A DNA stretch of 59,848 nt from Oxalobacteraceae bacterium (GCA_013284265.1 JABTBR010000046.1:1-59848); one strand, 5' to 3'; shown: positions 33,091-42,626, numbered from the stretch's first letter. Notes: a model not told the origin generated them from the sequence alone. Numbers and translations: made by a program.

Positions 33091-34551
33091 ATGTTGACAG
33101 CATTCACACGTATGACTTTGGCCGCAGCCGTTGCGCTGGCGGTCACCGGCTGCGCCACCGTCGGCAGCGATTTTTCCGCACCGGCCAACGCGGCCGATGC
33201 CACTTTCCGCCATCAGGCGCAGGGCGCCGCCAGCGAGGCGAAACTGCCGGCGCAATGGTGGACCGTGTACGGCGACGCTACCTTGAACCGCCTGGAACAG
33301 AGCGCGCTGCGCGACAATCCAAGCGTCAAGGCCGCCGCACAGCGCCTGCTGCAGGTGCAGGCCCAAAGCGGCATCACCCGCGCCAGCCAGCTGCCGTCGG
33401 TGAACCTGTCCACCTCGGCCGCCAACTCGCGCACCTCGGCGAACACTTCGCAGGCGCTGGCGCTGGGTGGCCGTTCGATCGAAGGCAATCAGTACACGCT
33501 GGGCGCTTCGATGTCGTATGAAGTCGATCTGCTGGGCCGCGTGCGCCGCATGGTGGAAGCGTCCGACGCGCAGGCGCTGGCCGCCGAAGCCGACCGCGAT
33601 GGTGTGCTGCTGATGCTGTCCTCGCAAGTGGCCAGCACCTACTGGCAGTTGCGCGGCATGGACGCGGAAATGGCGATCCTGCGCGGCGCGCTCGACACCC
33701 GCCGCGAGACCGAAGAACTGGTGACGGCGCGCTTCGACGCGGGCCTGTCGAATGAGCTCGATGTGTCGCGTGCCCGTATCGAGCGCGCCAATGCGCAGGC
33801 AGATCTGCATGAAGTACAGCGTCAGCGCAATCTGCTGGAACATAGCCTGGCCACGCTGACGGGCGCTTCGCCGTCGAGCATGCAGCTGCCTGCCGCCAGC
33901 GCTTCCTCGCTGCCACAGCCGCCGGTGATTCCGGTTGGCCTGCCTGCCAGCCTGCTGGCGCAGCGTCCCGACCTGGCGGGCAGTGTGGCCAATCTGCGCG
34001 CCTCGAATGCGCAGATCGGCGTGGCCGAAGGCGCGTTTTATCCGGCGCTGTCGCTGACGGGGAATTTCGGTTTCGCTTCGGAGAGCCTGCGCGAATTGTC
34101 CAAGGGCGGTTCGCGCCAGTTCAGCATTGGTCCGCTGGCCTTGTCGCTGCCGATCTTCGATGGTGGCCGCAACCGCGCCAATCTGGCGATCTCCAAGGCG
34201 CGCTATGAGGAGGCGGTGGCCAATCACGAAGGCAAGCTGCTGACGGCGCTGCGTGAAGTGGAAGATGCCTTGTCGGACGTGGAACAGCGCCAGCAGCAGG
34301 GCCAGGCCCAGGCCGCGTCGCAGAGCGCCGCGGCGCGCGCCTACCTGGTGGCGCGTGCGCGCTATGAGCGTGGCGTGTCGACCTATCTGGATGTGACGGA
34401 TGCGCAGCGCAGTTCGCTGGCGGCCGACCGCGCCGCCGTGCAGATCAATACCCAGCGTTTGCTGGCGACCGTGTCGGTGGCGCGCGCGCTGGGCGCTGGG
34501 TGGCAGCCGTCGCCGGCCTTGGCTGCGCTGGCTCCGGTAAAAACGCAGTAA
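33091..34551 (+). CDS. Outer-membrane efflux lipoprotein (OprM/NodT family)
   Basis: The 486-residue TolC-like protein has a lipoprotein signal with lipobox VTGC at about residues 18-21 (ALAVTGCATVGSDF). Two repeats of the OEP domain follow, each with a long coiled-coil hairpin (for example SVKAAAQRLLQVQAQSGITR and LREVEDALSDVEQRQQQGQA). The frame is open from 33019, inside the MFS gene end, but the ATG at 33091 is the one that gives a functional signal peptide. It completes the EmrA/EmrB/outer-membrane-factor operon 30231-34551, which ends at intergenic repeat copy 3. Confidence 0.93.
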   Translation: MLTAFTRMTLAAAVALAVTGCATVGSDFSAPANAADATFRHQAQGAASEAKLPAQWWTVYGDATLNRLEQSALRDNPSVKAAAQRLLQVQAQSGITRASQLPSVNLSTSAANSRTSANTSQALALGGRSIEGNQYTLGASMSYEVDLLGRVRRMVEASDAQALAAEADRDGVLLMLSSQVASTYWQLRGMDAEMAILRGALDTRRETEELVTARFDAGLSNELDVSRARIERANAQADLHEVQRQRNLLEHSLATLTGASPSSMQLPAASASSLPQPPVIPVGLPASLLAQRPDLAGSVANLRASNAQIGVAEGAFYPALSLTGNFGFASESLRELSKGGSRQFSIGPLALSLPIFDGGRNRANLAISKARYEEAVANHEGKLLTALREVEDALSDVEQRQQQGQAQAASQSAAARAYLVARARYERGVSTYLDVTDAQRSSLAADRAAVQINTQRLLATVSVARALGAGWQPSPALAALAPVKTQ

Positions 34552-34577
34552 AAAATAGCGGGCCGCCGGCGGAATTC

Positions 34578-34679
34578 AAAACCCACGGCGTACCCCTGGG
34601 GTCTGACCCTAGGGTCCGGGGAGGGGCTTCGCCCCGCCGGTCCCTAGGGACCGGCCCCCGGCTCTTTGCCGTGGGTTTT
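34578..34679 (+). repeat. Palindromic intergenic repeat, long form (copy 3)
   Basis: This 102-bp element lies between the convergent ends of the efflux operon and a LysR gene. The ends are AAAACCCACGGC and GCCGTGGGTTTT. Inside are GGGGTCTGACCC with its near complement, the small hairpin GGGGCTTCGCCCC, and CCGGTCCCTAGGGACCGG. It matches copy 1 read on the opposite strand over the full 102 bp. It probably also terminates transcription from one or both sides. Confidence 0.9.
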
Positions 34680-34742
34680 AAAAAGTGCGGCGGCACGCAC
34701 AAGTCACACCAATTCACTCCGATTAGCACCGATCAGCACCGA

Positions 34743-35654
34743 TTACGCGAGAGGCGCCAGCGGCAACCGTGCCGCTGGCCCGAAGCGTTCCACCACGAAG
34801 TCGATGAAGGTGGTCAGCTTGGGCGTGGCCTGGCGGTCGCGCGGGTAGATCAGATGCATGGGCCGCGCCTGCGGTATGAACTTCTCCAGCACCGGCACCA
34901 GCCGTCCCGCCGCGATATCCTGCGCCAGCAATACCTCCGCCTGCATCACAATCCCGAATCCATGTATCGCCGCCATGCGCAGCGCCTGTCCGTTGTTGGA
35001 ACGGAAGCGGCTGGGCTGCTCGCGCTGCGGACCTTTCTCGCCGCGCAGACGCCAGCGCATGCTGTGCGGCCAGTGCATGAAGTCCAGGCACTCGTGGCCT
35101 TCCAGATCCTCCGGCGTGCGCGGCATGCCACGCCGCGCCAGATAGGCGGGCGAGGCACAGATCGTCATCGCATACGGAATCAGCGCGCGTGCCACCATGC
35201 CGGAATCATCGAGCTTGCCGATGCGGATGGCGGCATCGAATCCTTCCTCCACAATATCGACCAGGCGGTCGTTCAGGCTCAGATCCAGGCTCACTTCCGG
35301 GTGCAGTGCCAGATACTCCGTCATGGCCGGGCCCAGCCACTCGGCGCCGAACGATACCGGCGAGGTAATCTTCAGCCGTCCGCGCGGCGTGGCGCGCATG
35401 GCGGCGGCGCCCGATTCGGCCGCCTGGATCTGGGCCAGGATCGCGCGGCACTGCGCCACATACTGCTGGCCGATCTCGGTCAGGCTCTGGCGCCGGGTGG
35501 TGCGGGTCAGCAGGCGCGCGCCCAGCGTGCTTTCGAGCTGGGCGATGTGCTTGCCCACCATCACGGGTGAAATGCCGAAGCTGCTGGCCGCCGCCGTGAA
35601 ACTGCCGGCATCGACCACGGCGACGAAGATTTCCATGCTGCTCAGCTTATCCAT
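34743..35654 (-). CDS. LysR-family regulator divergent from an SDR gene
   Basis: The 303-residue LysR protein has the winged helix MDKLSSMEIFVAVVDAGSFT and then ISPVMVGKHIAQLESTLGAR. The effector domain continues with LKITSPVSFGAEWLGPAMTE, the pattern of the large AaeR/DmlR-like subgroup. It is divergent from the SDR-like gene at 35772 with a 117-bp gap, an arrangement in which such regulators usually control the neighbour. The inducer is not predictable. Confidence 0.92.
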   Translation of the reverse strand: MDKLSSMEIFVAVVDAGSFTAAASSFGISPVMVGKHIAQLESTLGARLLTRTTRRQSLTEIGQQYVAQCRAILAQIQAAESGAAAMRATPRGRLKITSPVSFGAEWLGPAMTEYLALHPEVSLDLSLNDRLVDIVEEGFDAAIRIGKLDDSGMVARALIPYAMTICASPAYLARRGMPRTPEDLEGHECLDFMHWPHSMRWRLRGEKGPQREQPSRFRSNNGQALRMAAIHGFGIVMQAEVLLAQDIAAGRLVPVLEKFIPQARPMHLIYPRDRQATPKLTTFIDFVVERFGPAARLPLAPLA

Positions 35655-35771
35655 TGATTGCTAACTTTGGTTTAGTAATGATCTTCATGGTAGCTCATTT
35701 ATTCCTGGAACGTGGGGGATCATACTGGCTGCACTGACTCACCACTTAGCCACCCACACAGGAGAAACAGC

Positions 35772-36371
35772 ATGAAAGTACTCGTTATCGGCGCAGAAGG
35801 CACCATCGGCAAAGCCGTCGTTGAACAACTGGGCCTGCGCCACCAGGTCATCAGCGCGGGACGCAGCAGCGGCCAGTATCAGGCCGAGATGGCCGACATC
35901 GCCCAGGTGCGCGCCCTGTTCGAGCGCGTCGGCAAGGTTGACGCCGTGATCGTGGCGGCCGGTTCGATCGCCTTCGGTCCGCTGGCCGAACTGACGCCGG
36001 AGCAGTTCCGCGTGGGCCTGGACAGCAAACTGATGGGGCAGGTCAATGTGGCCCAGGTGGCGCAGCAATACCTGAACGACGGCGGTTCGATCACGCTCAC
36101 CAGCGGCATCGTCGGCAATCAGCCGGTACGGCTGGGCGCCAGTGCCAGCATGGTCAACTCGGCGGTCGAAGGCTATGCGCGCGGCGCGGCGATTGAACTG
36201 GCGCGCGGCCTGCGCATCAACGTGGTCAACCCGACCGTACTGACCGAGTCCATGCCGGCATATGGCGAATTGTTCCACGGTTTTGAATCCGCCCCGGCCA
36301 GCCGGGTCGCACTGGCCTATGTGCGCAGCGTCGATGGCGCGCAGACCGGGCAGGTATTCAAGGTCTGGTAA
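35772..36371 (+). CDS. Short-chain dehydrogenase-like protein without the Tyr-Lys pair
   Basis: The 199-residue Rossmann protein has the N-terminal nucleotide motif IGAEGTIGKAV, a middle VAAGSIAFGPLAEL and an LTSG serine. The usual YxxxK segment before AVEGY reads ASMVN (in GASASMVNSAVEGYARG), so the catalytic Tyr and Lys are Ala and Asn. I recall a compact SDR subfamily with the same replacement, so this is a lineage trait rather than a frameshift. It may be a binding protein or use another mechanism. The start at 35772 has GGAG upstream. Confidence 0.82.
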   Translation: MKVLVIGAEGTIGKAVVEQLGLRHQVISAGRSSGQYQAEMADIAQVRALFERVGKVDAVIVAAGSIAFGPLAELTPEQFRVGLDSKLMGQVNVAQVAQQYLNDGGSITLTSGIVGNQPVRLGASASMVNSAVEGYARGAAIELARGLRINVVNPTVLTESMPAYGELFHGFESAPASRVALAYVRSVDGAQTGQVFKVW

Positions 36372-36504
36372 GCAAGGTCTGATAGGACATCGGAGTCTGT
36401 CCGCTGTGCAGCCTGTGGCCGGCAAACCACGGGCTGCGCGCTCAACTGCTCTGGCCTTTATGGTGGATTACAATAGGCACCCCTATCCTATCTACCCAAG
36501 GTCC

Positions 36505-38211
36505 ATGAAACATATCCTGCTTCCATTGGTACTGGCCGTCGCCGGAACAGCCGTATCCGCTGCCCCCGCCAACGTCGCTGAACTGAACAAGATGGCCAAG
36601 CGCTACGCGCCGGTCGAACTGAAGGCCGACACCTCCGCGCTGTCCGCCGGCGACCGCAAGGCGATCGTCAAACTGATCGAAGCGGCCAAGATCATCGATG
36701 TGCTGCAACTGCGCCAGCGCTGGTCGTCCAACGAGGCGCTGTGGGCCGCGCTGCAAAAGGATAAATCCACGCTGGGCAAGGCGCGCCTGGATTACTTCTG
36801 GCTCAACAAGGGTCCCTGGTCCATCCTCGATGAGCACAACTCCTTCCTGCCGGCCCAGGTCGGCGCCATCCAGATCCCGCTGAAAAAACCGGAAGCCGGC
36901 AATTTCTACCCGGCCGGCGCCAGCAAGCAGGCACTGGAAAGCTGGATGAACGCGCTGCCGGCGGCCGACAAGGAGCAGGCCCAGTGGTTCTTCACCACCG
37001 TCCGCAGCGATGCCGATGGCAAGTTCAAGACCGTCAAGTATTCGGACGAATACAAGCCGGAACTGACCCGGCTGGCCGCGCTGCTGAAGGAGGCCGCTGC
37101 CGCTACCGACAACGCCTCGCTGAAAAAATTCCTCGACCTGCGCGCCGATGCCTTCCTGTCGAACGACTACCTGGCTTCCGATTTCGCATGGATGGATCTG
37201 GACGCGCCGGTGGATGTGACCATCGGCCCTTACGAGACCTATAACGATGAGCTGTTTGGCTACAAGGCCGCGTTCGAAGCCTATGTGAATGTGCGCGACC
37301 AGAAGGAAACCCAGAAGCTGGACTTCTTCGCCAAGCATATGCAGGAGCTGGAAGACAATCTGCCGCTCGATCCGCAGTACCGCAATCCCAAGGTGGGCGC
37401 ACTGGCGCCGATGGTGGTGGTGAACCAGGTGTACGGCGCGGGCGACGGCAATATGGGGGTGCAGACCGCCGCCTATAATCTGCCCAACGACGAGCGCATC
37501 ATCAGCCAGCGCGGCTCCAAGCGCGTGATGCTGAAAAATATACAGGAATCCAAATTCAAGTCCACGCTGACGCCGATTTCGAAACTGGTGCTGAAGCCGG
37601 CCGACCAGAAGGACGTGGATTTCGATTCCTTCTTCACCCATATCCTGGCGCATGAAATTACTCATGGCCTGGGGCCGCATCAGACCCGCGTGGATGGCAA
37701 GGAGTCGACGCCGCGCCAGGATCTGAAAGAAGCCTATTCCACCATCGAGGAAGCCAAGGCCGACATCACCGGCCTGTTCGCGCTGAGCTATATGATGGAC
37801 AAGGGCCAGCTGGCCGGCACGCTGGGGCAGGGCGAGGCGGCCGAGCGCAAGCTGTACACCACTTTCCTCGCGTCGGGCTTCCGCACGCTGCACTTCGGCC
37901 TGACCGATTCGCACGCGCGCGGCATGGCGATCCAGATGAATTATCTGCTCGACAAGGGCGGCTTCATTTCGCATGGCGACGGCACGTTCGCGGTGGATCT
38001 GAAAAAGATCAAGCAGGCCGTGATTGATCTGGACCGCGAGTTCCTGACCATCGAGGCGACCGGCGACTATGCCCGCGCCAAGGAGATGATGGTCAAGTAT
38101 GTGGTGATCCGCCCTGACGTGCAGAAGGCGCTGGACAAGATGAAGGTGGTGCCGAACGACATCCGTCCCGCGTTCGTGACGGCCAAGGCGCTGCTGGCGC
38201 CCGCCAGGTAA
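36505..38211 (+). CDS. Exported M49-like (dipeptidyl-peptidase III-related) metallopeptidase
   Basis: The 568-residue protein opens with a signal peptide (MKHILLPLVLAVAGTAVSAA). It carries HEITHGLGPH at residues 383-392 and EEAKAD at 415-420. EE-x-(K/R)-AD is the second metal-site motif of family M49, but the first motif here is HEXXH followed by Gly rather than the M49 HEXXXH. This form resembles the DPP III-like part of Nudix-associated proteins. A TACAAT -10 box at 36469-36474 suggests transcription from just upstream. The ATG at 36505 is chosen over the long open frame from 36262, which overlaps the SDR gene. Confidence 0.8.
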   Translation: MKHILLPLVLAVAGTAVSAAPANVAELNKMAKRYAPVELKADTSALSAGDRKAIVKLIEAAKIIDVLQLRQRWSSNEALWAALQKDKSTLGKARLDYFWLNKGPWSILDEHNSFLPAQVGAIQIPLKKPEAGNFYPAGASKQALESWMNALPAADKEQAQWFFTTVRSDADGKFKTVKYSDEYKPELTRLAALLKEAAAATDNASLKKFLDLRADAFLSNDYLASDFAWMDLDAPVDVTIGPYETYNDELFGYKAAFEAYVNVRDQKETQKLDFFAKHMQELEDNLPLDPQYRNPKVGALAPMVVVNQVYGAGDGNMGVQTAAYNLPNDERIISQRGSKRVMLKNIQESKFKSTLTPISKLVLKPADQKDVDFDSFFTHILAHEITHGLGPHQTRVDGKESTPRQDLKEAYSTIEEAKADITGLFALSYMMDKGQLAGTLGQGEAAERKLYTTFLASGFRTLHFGLTDSHARGMAIQMNYLLDKGGFISHGDGTFAVDLKKIKQAVIDLDREFLTIEATGDYARAKEMMVKYVVIRPDVQKALDKMKVVPNDIRPAFVTAKALLAPAR

Positions 38212-38372
38212 TAGTTGAAATGGCAGTGGTAAAAACGGCAAGTAGCCCAGGCTGCGCTTGCCACTGCCGCAACGATACAACTTTTTCTACGTAGTAAAAT
38301 ATTGTTGCGAAACTGCCTTAGTGCAATTTGATTGCCGCACAGCATGCTAGAGTATCCCTAAGGAATCTAGCC

Positions 38373-39062
38373 ATGCATACCTCCAAACTTCTCCTCCTGT
38401 TGCCCCTGTTTGCGGCCCCCGCCTTTGGCGCCGACCTGACCGAAGCCGAAACGCGCTGGCTGACGGCCGGCATGCCGGTACTGGCCTACGCCAAGCAAAT
38501 CAAGCTCCCGATCGACATCATCGTCCAGCCACAGGCCCGTCCCAATGATGTGCCGATGGCAATGGGCTTCGACAAGGGCCGCTGCAAGCTGGTGCTGTCG
38601 ATGCGTGGCAATCTGGAAGCGGAAGCCATCCTGGACGCGGTGGCGCCGGCCCAGCGCGCGCTGATGATCGAAGCGATGACCGCGCACGAGGTCGGCCACT
38701 GCTGGCGCTATGCGCAGGGTAGTTGGCATGCCTTGCCGAGTGGCTTTGAGGATATGGGCCGGGAGCCGGCTGAGCAGGGCGCGCAGGCGGCCGAGATACG
38801 CGACCTGCGCGACACCCGGCGCGAGGAAGGTTTTTCCGATCTGGTGGCGCTGGCCTGGATACAGTCGCGCCATCCCGGCCAGTATGCCCAGGTGTACGAC
38901 TGGCTGCGCCAGGTACGCCAGCAGCAGCCGGTCGACGGCGGCTCGCATGATACCCGTGCCTGGCTGCAATTGGCGCCCAGCGGCAAGGTGTTTTCCGCTC
39001 AGGGAAGTCCGTTCGAGCAGGTCACTGCGCTATGGAGCAAAGGCATCGCGGGCGAGCATTGA
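38373..39062 (+). CDS. Exported protein with an HEXXH zinc-peptidase motif, family unrecognised
   Basis: The 229-residue protein has a short signal peptide (MHTSKLLLLLPLFAAPAFGA). It contains HEVGHC at residue 105 in the context MTAHEVGHCWRY, the usual environment of a zincin active-site helix. Further conserved-looking features are a preceding CKLVLSMRGN and a following GFSDLVALAWIQ, where an acidic third ligand could lie. I do not recognise a named family. It follows the M49-like gene by 161 bp on the same strand, with a GGCAAG/CTTGCC hairpin in the gap. The ATG at 38373 is preferred to the frame start at 38328. Confidence 0.7.
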   Translation: MHTSKLLLLLPLFAAPAFGADLTEAETRWLTAGMPVLAYAKQIKLPIDIIVQPQARPNDVPMAMGFDKGRCKLVLSMRGNLEAEAILDAVAPAQRALMIEAMTAHEVGHCWRYAQGSWHALPSGFEDMGREPAEQGAQAAEIRDLRDTRREEGFSDLVALAWIQSRHPGQYAQVYDWLRQVRQQQPVDGGSHDTRAWLQLAPSGKVFSAQGSPFEQVTALWSKGIAGEH

Positions 39063-39192
39063 GTTGCATCAATGTAGCCGTTGCTTTGCTGTCGTCCTGA
39101 CAAAAAATCCCGGTCTCTGTTCGTTTCCGCACAGAGCATTCATGGTGGGGAGAGTTTAATCGTCTCGTCAACCACCAAGAAAGGGACACATC

Positions 39193-39921
39193 ATGAATAA
39201 GCTTATGATTTTGGCGCTGGCAGGCGCCTTCAGCATGAACATCGCAAGCGCAGCGAACCCTAACGATGACAAGGTTTCCTACAAACAGGCCGTCGACAAG
39301 GCCGAGAGCGAATACAAATCGGCCAAGGCGCAATGCGATGCCCAGTCCGGCAATGCCAAGGATATATGCCAGAAGCAGGCCAAAGTCACTCGCGCCCAGG
39401 CCGAGCACGATGCGGTAGCGTCGTATAAAAACGATAAAAAATCGGTGGAAAAAGCCAGCAAGCATGTGGCCGATGCCCAGTACGATCTGGCCAAGGAAAA
39501 ATGCGACGATATGTCCGGCGCAGCCAAAGATAGCTGCGTCAGCGCCGCCAAGTCGACCAGGACCGCCGCCATCAACGACGCCAAGGCAGGCAAGCATGCC
39601 GCCGACGTGGCCCAGACCGGAGAAAACTGCGACACCATGACCGGCACCGAGAAAGCTGCCTGCGTCAGCCGCACCAAATCGGAAATGGCGGGCACGGCGG
39701 TGGCCGATACCATGATCACCACCAAGGTCAAGGCGGAGCTGATCAAGGAGCCGAATCTGAAATCGCTGGACGTCCATGTGGAAACGGACAAGGGCGTGGT
39801 CATGCTGAGCGGCTTCGTGCCTTCGCAGGCGGAAGTGGACAAGGCCGTGGAAGTGGCGCGCACGGTGAAGGGCGTGGAGAAGGTGCAAAGCGCCTTGCGT
39901 ATCGATCCGAACAAAAAATAA
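39193..39921 (+). CDS. Periplasmic BON-domain protein with a Cys-containing helical N-terminus
   Basis: The 242-residue exported protein has a signal peptide ending around ASA (residue 20). Then come about 140 residues of charged Ala/Lys-rich helix with regularly spaced cysteines (AQCDAQSGNAKDICQKQA, KCDDMSGAAKDSC, CDTMTGTEKAACV), which looks like a degenerate internal repeat. The C-terminal 70 residues are one BON domain (TTKVKAELIKEPNLKSLDV and then GVVMLSGFVPSQAEVDKAVE), as in OsmY. Such proteins bind envelopes and appear under osmotic or envelope stress. The stand-alone gene has a GGGA ribosome-binding site. Confidence 0.88.
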   Translation: MNKLMILALAGAFSMNIASAANPNDDKVSYKQAVDKAESEYKSAKAQCDAQSGNAKDICQKQAKVTRAQAEHDAVASYKNDKKSVEKASKHVADAQYDLAKEKCDDMSGAAKDSCVSAAKSTRTAAINDAKAGKHAADVAQTGENCDTMTGTEKAACVSRTKSEMAGTAVADTMITTKVKAELIKEPNLKSLDVHVETDKGVVMLSGFVPSQAEVDKAVEVARTVKGVEKVQSALRIDPNKK

Positions 39922-39973
39922 GCGTTTGATTCAAGGTAGTAGCGCTTGGCGCGGCCGGGGGGCTGCGCCAATG

Positions 39974-40012
39974 AAGGCCGCAGCGGTGCGGATAGCGCCG
40001 CTGCGGCCTTTT
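39974..40012. terminator. Bidirectional terminator between BON and MAPEG genes
   Basis: AAGGCCGCAGCGG (39974-39986) pairs exactly with CCGCTGCGGCCTT (39998-40010), followed by TT to complete a short T run. The 11-bp loop is between them. It lies in the convergent gap between 39921 and 40045. Confidence 0.85.
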
Positions 40013-40044
40013 GCATGCTGAACCCGCTGCTGGTCCCGGCGGAA

Positions 40045-40440
40045 CTAGGCGGCCAGCGCGAACAGGCCCACGCAGATGGCGTAGGCGCCGGTCCAGACCA
40101 GCGTGCGCACGCTGCCCATGTCGAGCAGGTAGGCGGCCACATAGGCCAGCCGCAGCGAGACGAAGCCCAATGCCAGCAGGTCGACCAGGCTCTGGCTGGC
40201 ATGGGCTTGCTGGGCCAGCAGCACCGCCGCGATGAATACGGGCAGCGCTTCGAAGCCGTTGTCGTGGGCGGCGCGGGCGCGCTGGCGCCAGCCGCGCAGG
40301 CTCTTGGCCCATTCGCGCGGCTGGTGATTGTCGTAGCGTCCCTGGCCTTGCGGGTCGCGCGAGGACGCGATCTTGGCCAGGCCGATGGTGGCGATGGGCA
40401 TGAAGCTCGCGGCCAGCACGCACCAGTTGGCAGTTGTCAT
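40045..40440 (-). CDS. MAPEG-family small membrane protein
   Basis: The 131-residue, four-helix integral membrane protein has hydrophobic segments at the N-terminus (CVLAASFMPIATIGLAKI), around FEALPVFIAAVLLAQQ, in LVDLLALGFVSLRLAYVAAY and at the C-terminus. The NGFEALPVF and R-x-AYVAAYL pieces are typical of the bacterial MAPEG branch related to glutathione-conjugating enzymes. No activity can be assigned. It lies 50 bp downstream of the S9 peptidase on the same strand. Confidence 0.87.
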   Translation of the reverse strand: MTTANWCVLAASFMPIATIGLAKIASSRDPQGQGRYDNHQPREWAKSLRGWRQRARAAHDNGFEALPVFIAAVLLAQQAHASQSLVDLLALGFVSLRLAYVAAYLLDMGSVRTLVWTGAYAICVGLFALAA

Positions 40441-40490
40441 AGTGTCTCCTTGTTTTATATAAATCGTTTATCCCGTTTCCGGGGTGCCGC

Positions 40491-42626
40491 CTATTTCAGG
40501 TATTTGGCCAGCCAGCCGTGCACTTCGCTGTAGAAGTAACGGCTGTTCTCGCCCTTGAGTATCCAGTGGTTCTCGTCCGGGAATACCAGCAGCTTGCTCG
40601 GCACCTGCAGGCGCTGCTGGGTGGCGAAGTTCATCAGGGCGTTGTTGGCCGGTACGCGGTAATCGAGTTCGCCGACGGTGATCAGGATGGGCGACAGGAA
40701 GCCGGTGCCCTTGTCGTGATTCCCGGCCTGCATCACCGGACTTTGCTCGCGCCAGACCGGCAGATTACCCCAGACCGGGCCGCCGCTGTTGACTTCGCGG
40801 CCATGGATGCTGTCGCTGCTACCCCATTGCATGACCAGATCCATCTCGCCCGCGTGCGACACAAAGGCCTTGTAGCGGGTGGTGGTGGCCTGCAGCCAGT
40901 TGGCCAGGTGGCCGCCGTAGCTGGCGCCGCCCACTGCCAGCTGGCTGCCGTCGACGTAGGCGTAACGCCGCACGGCTTCGTCCACCGCTTCATTGATTTC
41001 CTGGCCCGGTCCCTTGAGCGGGTCGAACTGGATCGCGCGCGCGAAGGCTTCGCCATAGCCGGTGGAGCCCTTGTAGTCGCTCAACAGCACCACATAGCCC
41101 GGCTGGGCCAGCAGGTGGTAGTTCCAGCGCACGACGAACTGGTCGCGCCACATATTGGCCGCGCCGCCGTGGATCACGGCGAACAGCGGGTACTTGCGTT
41201 TCGGGTCGAAGTTGGCCGGCTTGATCACCATATTGTGGATGCGCTGGCCGTCGCTGGCGGTGAACCAGAAGTGCTCGGGCGCCTGCCAGTCGATGGTGGC
41301 GGCGCGTTCGGTGTTGAACGATGTCAGGCGCGTCGGCGCTTCCTTGCCGCCGGCATGGAAGGCATAGACCTCGGGCGGATTGACCGACGATTCCCAGACG
41401 CCCACCAGCGCCTTGCCGCCGGCCGACAGTGCATTGAGCGCGCCGGTTGCCGGCGAGGTTTCGGCGCGCAGGCCGGCGCCGTGATAGTCGATCGAATGGA
41501 GCTGCTCCAGGCCGGCGTGCTCATAGCTGAAGTAGATGCGCTTGCCGTCGGCGGGCAGGGCGAAGCGCGAGATGGCGCGGTCCAGTCCGGCCGTCAGGAT
41601 GCGCGGTGCGGGATCGCGCAGCGGCCAGGCGAAGCTGGCCAGGCGTTCCAGGTCGTAGACCTTGCCGGCTTCCTCGGCCTGGGTCAGGCACAGCAGGGCC
41701 TTGCCGTCGGGGGCGAAGCGCAGTGCGTGGTAGCTGTGGGTGTCGGCGGTCAGCTGGGTCGCTTCGCCGCCGCTGGCCGGCACGCTGAAGATCTGGGTGT
41801 AGCCGGAGGCGCGCGCCGCTTCGTGGCGGTTGGTCGAGGCGGTGAAGACGATGGACTGGCCGTCCGGCGCCCAGATCGCGTCGAGCGCCTGGCCATCGTC
41901 GGTCTGGCCGCCGCCGAAACCGGGCAGTGTCACCAGCTTGCTGCCGGCCAGTACGCTGGTGGCGACGGCGCCGCTGCGCGCGTCCATCACGAACAGGCGC
42001 ACCTGCTTGTCGTCCAGCCATTTGTCGAAGTGGCGCGGCGGGAAGCTTTCGTAGGCGCGCGCGCTGTATTTGCGCTCCTTGCGCTCCTTGGCGCTGCGCT
42101 TGACGTCTTCCTCGCTGGCGTTGCCGGGATAGATGTCGCTGACGAACAGCAGGCGCTGGCCGTCCGGGCTCCACTTGGGCTGGCGCGCGCCCAGGGTGAG
42201 CGTGGTCAGGCGCTGGGCTTCGCCGCCGCCGGCCACGTCGATACGGTAGAGCTGGCCCGCCTCATCGCCGTCGCGCTTGGACACGAACACCAGCGCGCGG
42301 CTGTCGGGCGACCAGGCGGGCGCGCTTTCGCCGCCCTTGGAGAAGGTCAGGCGGCGCGCCGGGCTGTCGTCGCTGAGGGACTTGATCCACAGGTCGGCCC
42401 ATTGTTCCTTGCTGTCGTAGGCCGGCTCGGTGACGGAAAACACCGCCCATTTGCCGTCGGGACTGGCCACCGGGGCGCCCACGCGTTTCATCAGCCAGAC
42501 ATCTTCATGGGTAATCGGATGGGTGGCAGCGGGGGCTGTGGCTGAGGTAGCAGCCTGAGCCGGGCCTGCCGCTGCGAGTGCGAGCAACAGGGCGCTGAAA
42601 GGAATGGAGAGACGCGGTATAGTCAT
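40491..42626 (-). CDS. Exported S9-family prolyl-oligopeptidase-like peptidase
   Basis: The 711-residue serine peptidase has a signal peptide ending near AQA (residue 25). An N-terminal beta-propeller with repeated SPDG-type WD-like motifs follows (APDGKALLC, SPDSRALVFVS, SPDGQRLLFVS). The catalytic alpha/beta-hydrolase domain contains the nucleophile elbow GGASYGGHLANW near residue 571, the Asp region GELDYRVPANNA and the His in PDENHWILKG. It would degrade peptides in the periplasm or envelope, like acylaminoacyl or dipeptidyl peptidases. It is divergent from the phzF-like gene with a 112-bp gap. Confidence 0.93.
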   Translation of the reverse strand: MTIPRLSIPFSALLLALAAAGPAQAATSATAPAATHPITHEDVWLMKRVGAPVASPDGKWAVFSVTEPAYDSKEQWADLWIKSLSDDSPARRLTFSKGGESAPAWSPDSRALVFVSKRDGDEAGQLYRIDVAGGGEAQRLTTLTLGARQPKWSPDGQRLLFVSDIYPGNASEEDVKRSAKERKERKYSARAYESFPPRHFDKWLDDKQVRLFVMDARSGAVATSVLAGSKLVTLPGFGGGQTDDGQALDAIWAPDGQSIVFTASTNRHEAARASGYTQIFSVPASGGEATQLTADTHSYHALRFAPDGKALLCLTQAEEAGKVYDLERLASFAWPLRDPAPRILTAGLDRAISRFALPADGKRIYFSYEHAGLEQLHSIDYHGAGLRAETSPATGALNALSAGGKALVGVWESSVNPPEVYAFHAGGKEAPTRLTSFNTERAATIDWQAPEHFWFTASDGQRIHNMVIKPANFDPKRKYPLFAVIHGGAANMWRDQFVVRWNYHLLAQPGYVVLLSDYKGSTGYGEAFARAIQFDPLKGPGQEINEAVDEAVRRYAYVDGSQLAVGGASYGGHLANWLQATTTRYKAFVSHAGEMDLVMQWGSSDSIHGREVNSGGPVWGNLPVWREQSPVMQAGNHDKGTGFLSPILITVGELDYRVPANNALMNFATQQRLQVPSKLLVFPDENHWILKGENSRYFYSEVHGWLAKYLK

